DNA from: Endozoicomonas sp. 4G
GTDB lineage: Bacteria > Pseudomonadota > Gammaproteobacteria > Pseudomonadales > Endozoicomonadaceae
Direction: 5' to 3'
Length of the DNA stretch: 64,000 bases
Assembly: GCF_023822025.1 (NCBI RefSeq)
Contig: NZ_CP082909.1
Span: forward strand, 1,230,001-1,294,000
Shown: positions 63,628 through 64,000 of the stretch, piece by piece
Layout of the letters: each line of letters begins with the position of its first letter
How positions within the stretch are numbered: position 1 is the first letter of the stretch
Notes under the pieces: model-generated
Seen by the model: only the letters and a program-made list of their open reading frames with translations
Databases searched by the model: none
What the model was told of the DNA's origin: nothing
Made by a program: the position numbers and the translations under genes

Positions 63628-63671
63628 TAGGGCAATGGAGTATTAACAGGGTATCAAGTTGAGGTAAAACG
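63588..63671 (+). repeat. Leader of the second DUF29 gene (copy of 61483-61567)
   Basis: The near-identical copy begins abruptly inside the transposase fragment and includes the promoter region and ribosome site of the DUF29 gene. Confidence 0.9.
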
Positions 63672-64000
63672 ATGAATAGCTTATATGAGACTGACTATCA
63701 TCAATGGCTAACCAATCAGGTAGCTTTGCTGAGAAACCATGACTTTGACCAGCTGGATTTAGAGAATTTGTTGGAGGATTTGGAGTTGGGTATTAAGCAA
63801 GACCTTCGAGAGTTAGAAAGTTTTTTGGTTAATCTCATACTCCATTTGCTTAAAATGGATTACCAGACAACGGTTTTGAGAGACAGTGTGGCTACCGAAA
63901 GAGTTATTAAAGGTTGGGCTGAAAGTGTATTTAATGCAAGGTATGGAGTTAATAAAATAATAGAAAAAAACCACAGCTTAGCACCGAGAATCGAAGATGT
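63672..64000 (+). CDS. DUF29 family protein, 5' part (runs off the window)
   Basis: The frame from ATG 63672 shares its first residues with the gene at 61568 (MNSLYETDYHQWL) and then diverges. It keeps the family pattern DQLDLENLLEDLELGIKQDL and NLILHLLKMDYQ. At least 109 codons are present; the 3' end is outside. The function is unknown. Confidence 0.85.
   Translation, partial: MNSLYETDYHQWLTNQVALLRNHDFDQLDLENLLEDLELGIKQDLRELESFLVNLILHLLKMDYQTTVLRDSVATERVIKGWAESVFNARYGVNKIIEKNHSLAPRIED

Overview
The window looks like a chromosomal segment of a marine, host-associated gammaproteobacterium. The best guess is a member of the Oceanospirillales/Endozoicomonadaceae, inferred from gene content (PutP, RsmC, TrmN6, MnmC and HemG types), moderate GC content, large autotransporters, long unrecognised helical proteins and many short tandem repeats. 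The genus was not tested. It opens inside a 23S rRNA gene and closes inside a DUF29 gene.

Layout. 1-2745: the 3' three quarters of a 23S rRNA gene carrying an intervening sequence in helix 45, then 5S rRNA and a terminator. 2868-5126: putP and two small unknown genes. 5283-11708: a tightly overlapping menaquinone operon menF-menD-menH-menC-menE that lacks menB. 11790-13222: thpR and alaE. 13575-19010: a peptide-type ABC importer (fused double ATPase, binding protein, two permeases). 19033-21026: a GT87-like membrane glycosyltransferase and hemG, whose product normally passes electrons to menaquinone. 21351-26062: an interrupted small reading frame coupled to a MacB/FtsX-type ATPase, an 814-residue permease and an HlyD-like adaptor. 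26098-31909: msrA, mnmC, an outer-membrane barrel, dusC, mgsA and an unknown gene. 32806-37930: pflB with a possible FNR site, pflA, guaC and udk. 37941-44923: yciA-like thioesterase, rsmC, a cystine-type binding protein and permease without their ATPase, a 617-residue unknown, trmN6 and an EamA transporter.

45030-59059 is a minus-strand block: two paralogous autotransporters (2463 and 1238 residues), an OmpA-family lipoprotein and a 613-residue unknown. A 42-codon remnant of the lipoprotein gene lies between the autotransporters, so the block arose by a tandem duplication whose junction is visible near 51515. The passengers are built from about 11 versus about 3 copies of a roughly 100-residue module, while their barrel domains are almost identical.

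59080-64000 is an accessory region: an orphan BrnA-like antitoxin that may be leaderless, an IS200/IS605-type TnpB element with a -1 frameshift next to an A AAA AAG heptamer, palindromic MITE/REP-like repeats, a fragment of a REP-associated transposase, a ParD-like/RelE-like toxin-antitoxin pair, a Phd/XRE-like orphan regulator and two DUF29 genes with duplicated leaders.

Taken together, menaquinone synthesis, HemG, pyruvate formate-lyase with its activase and methylglyoxal synthase suggest a facultative anaerobe. The second half is dominated by surface proteins and mobile debris. No CRISPR array, tRNA gene or prophage was seen.
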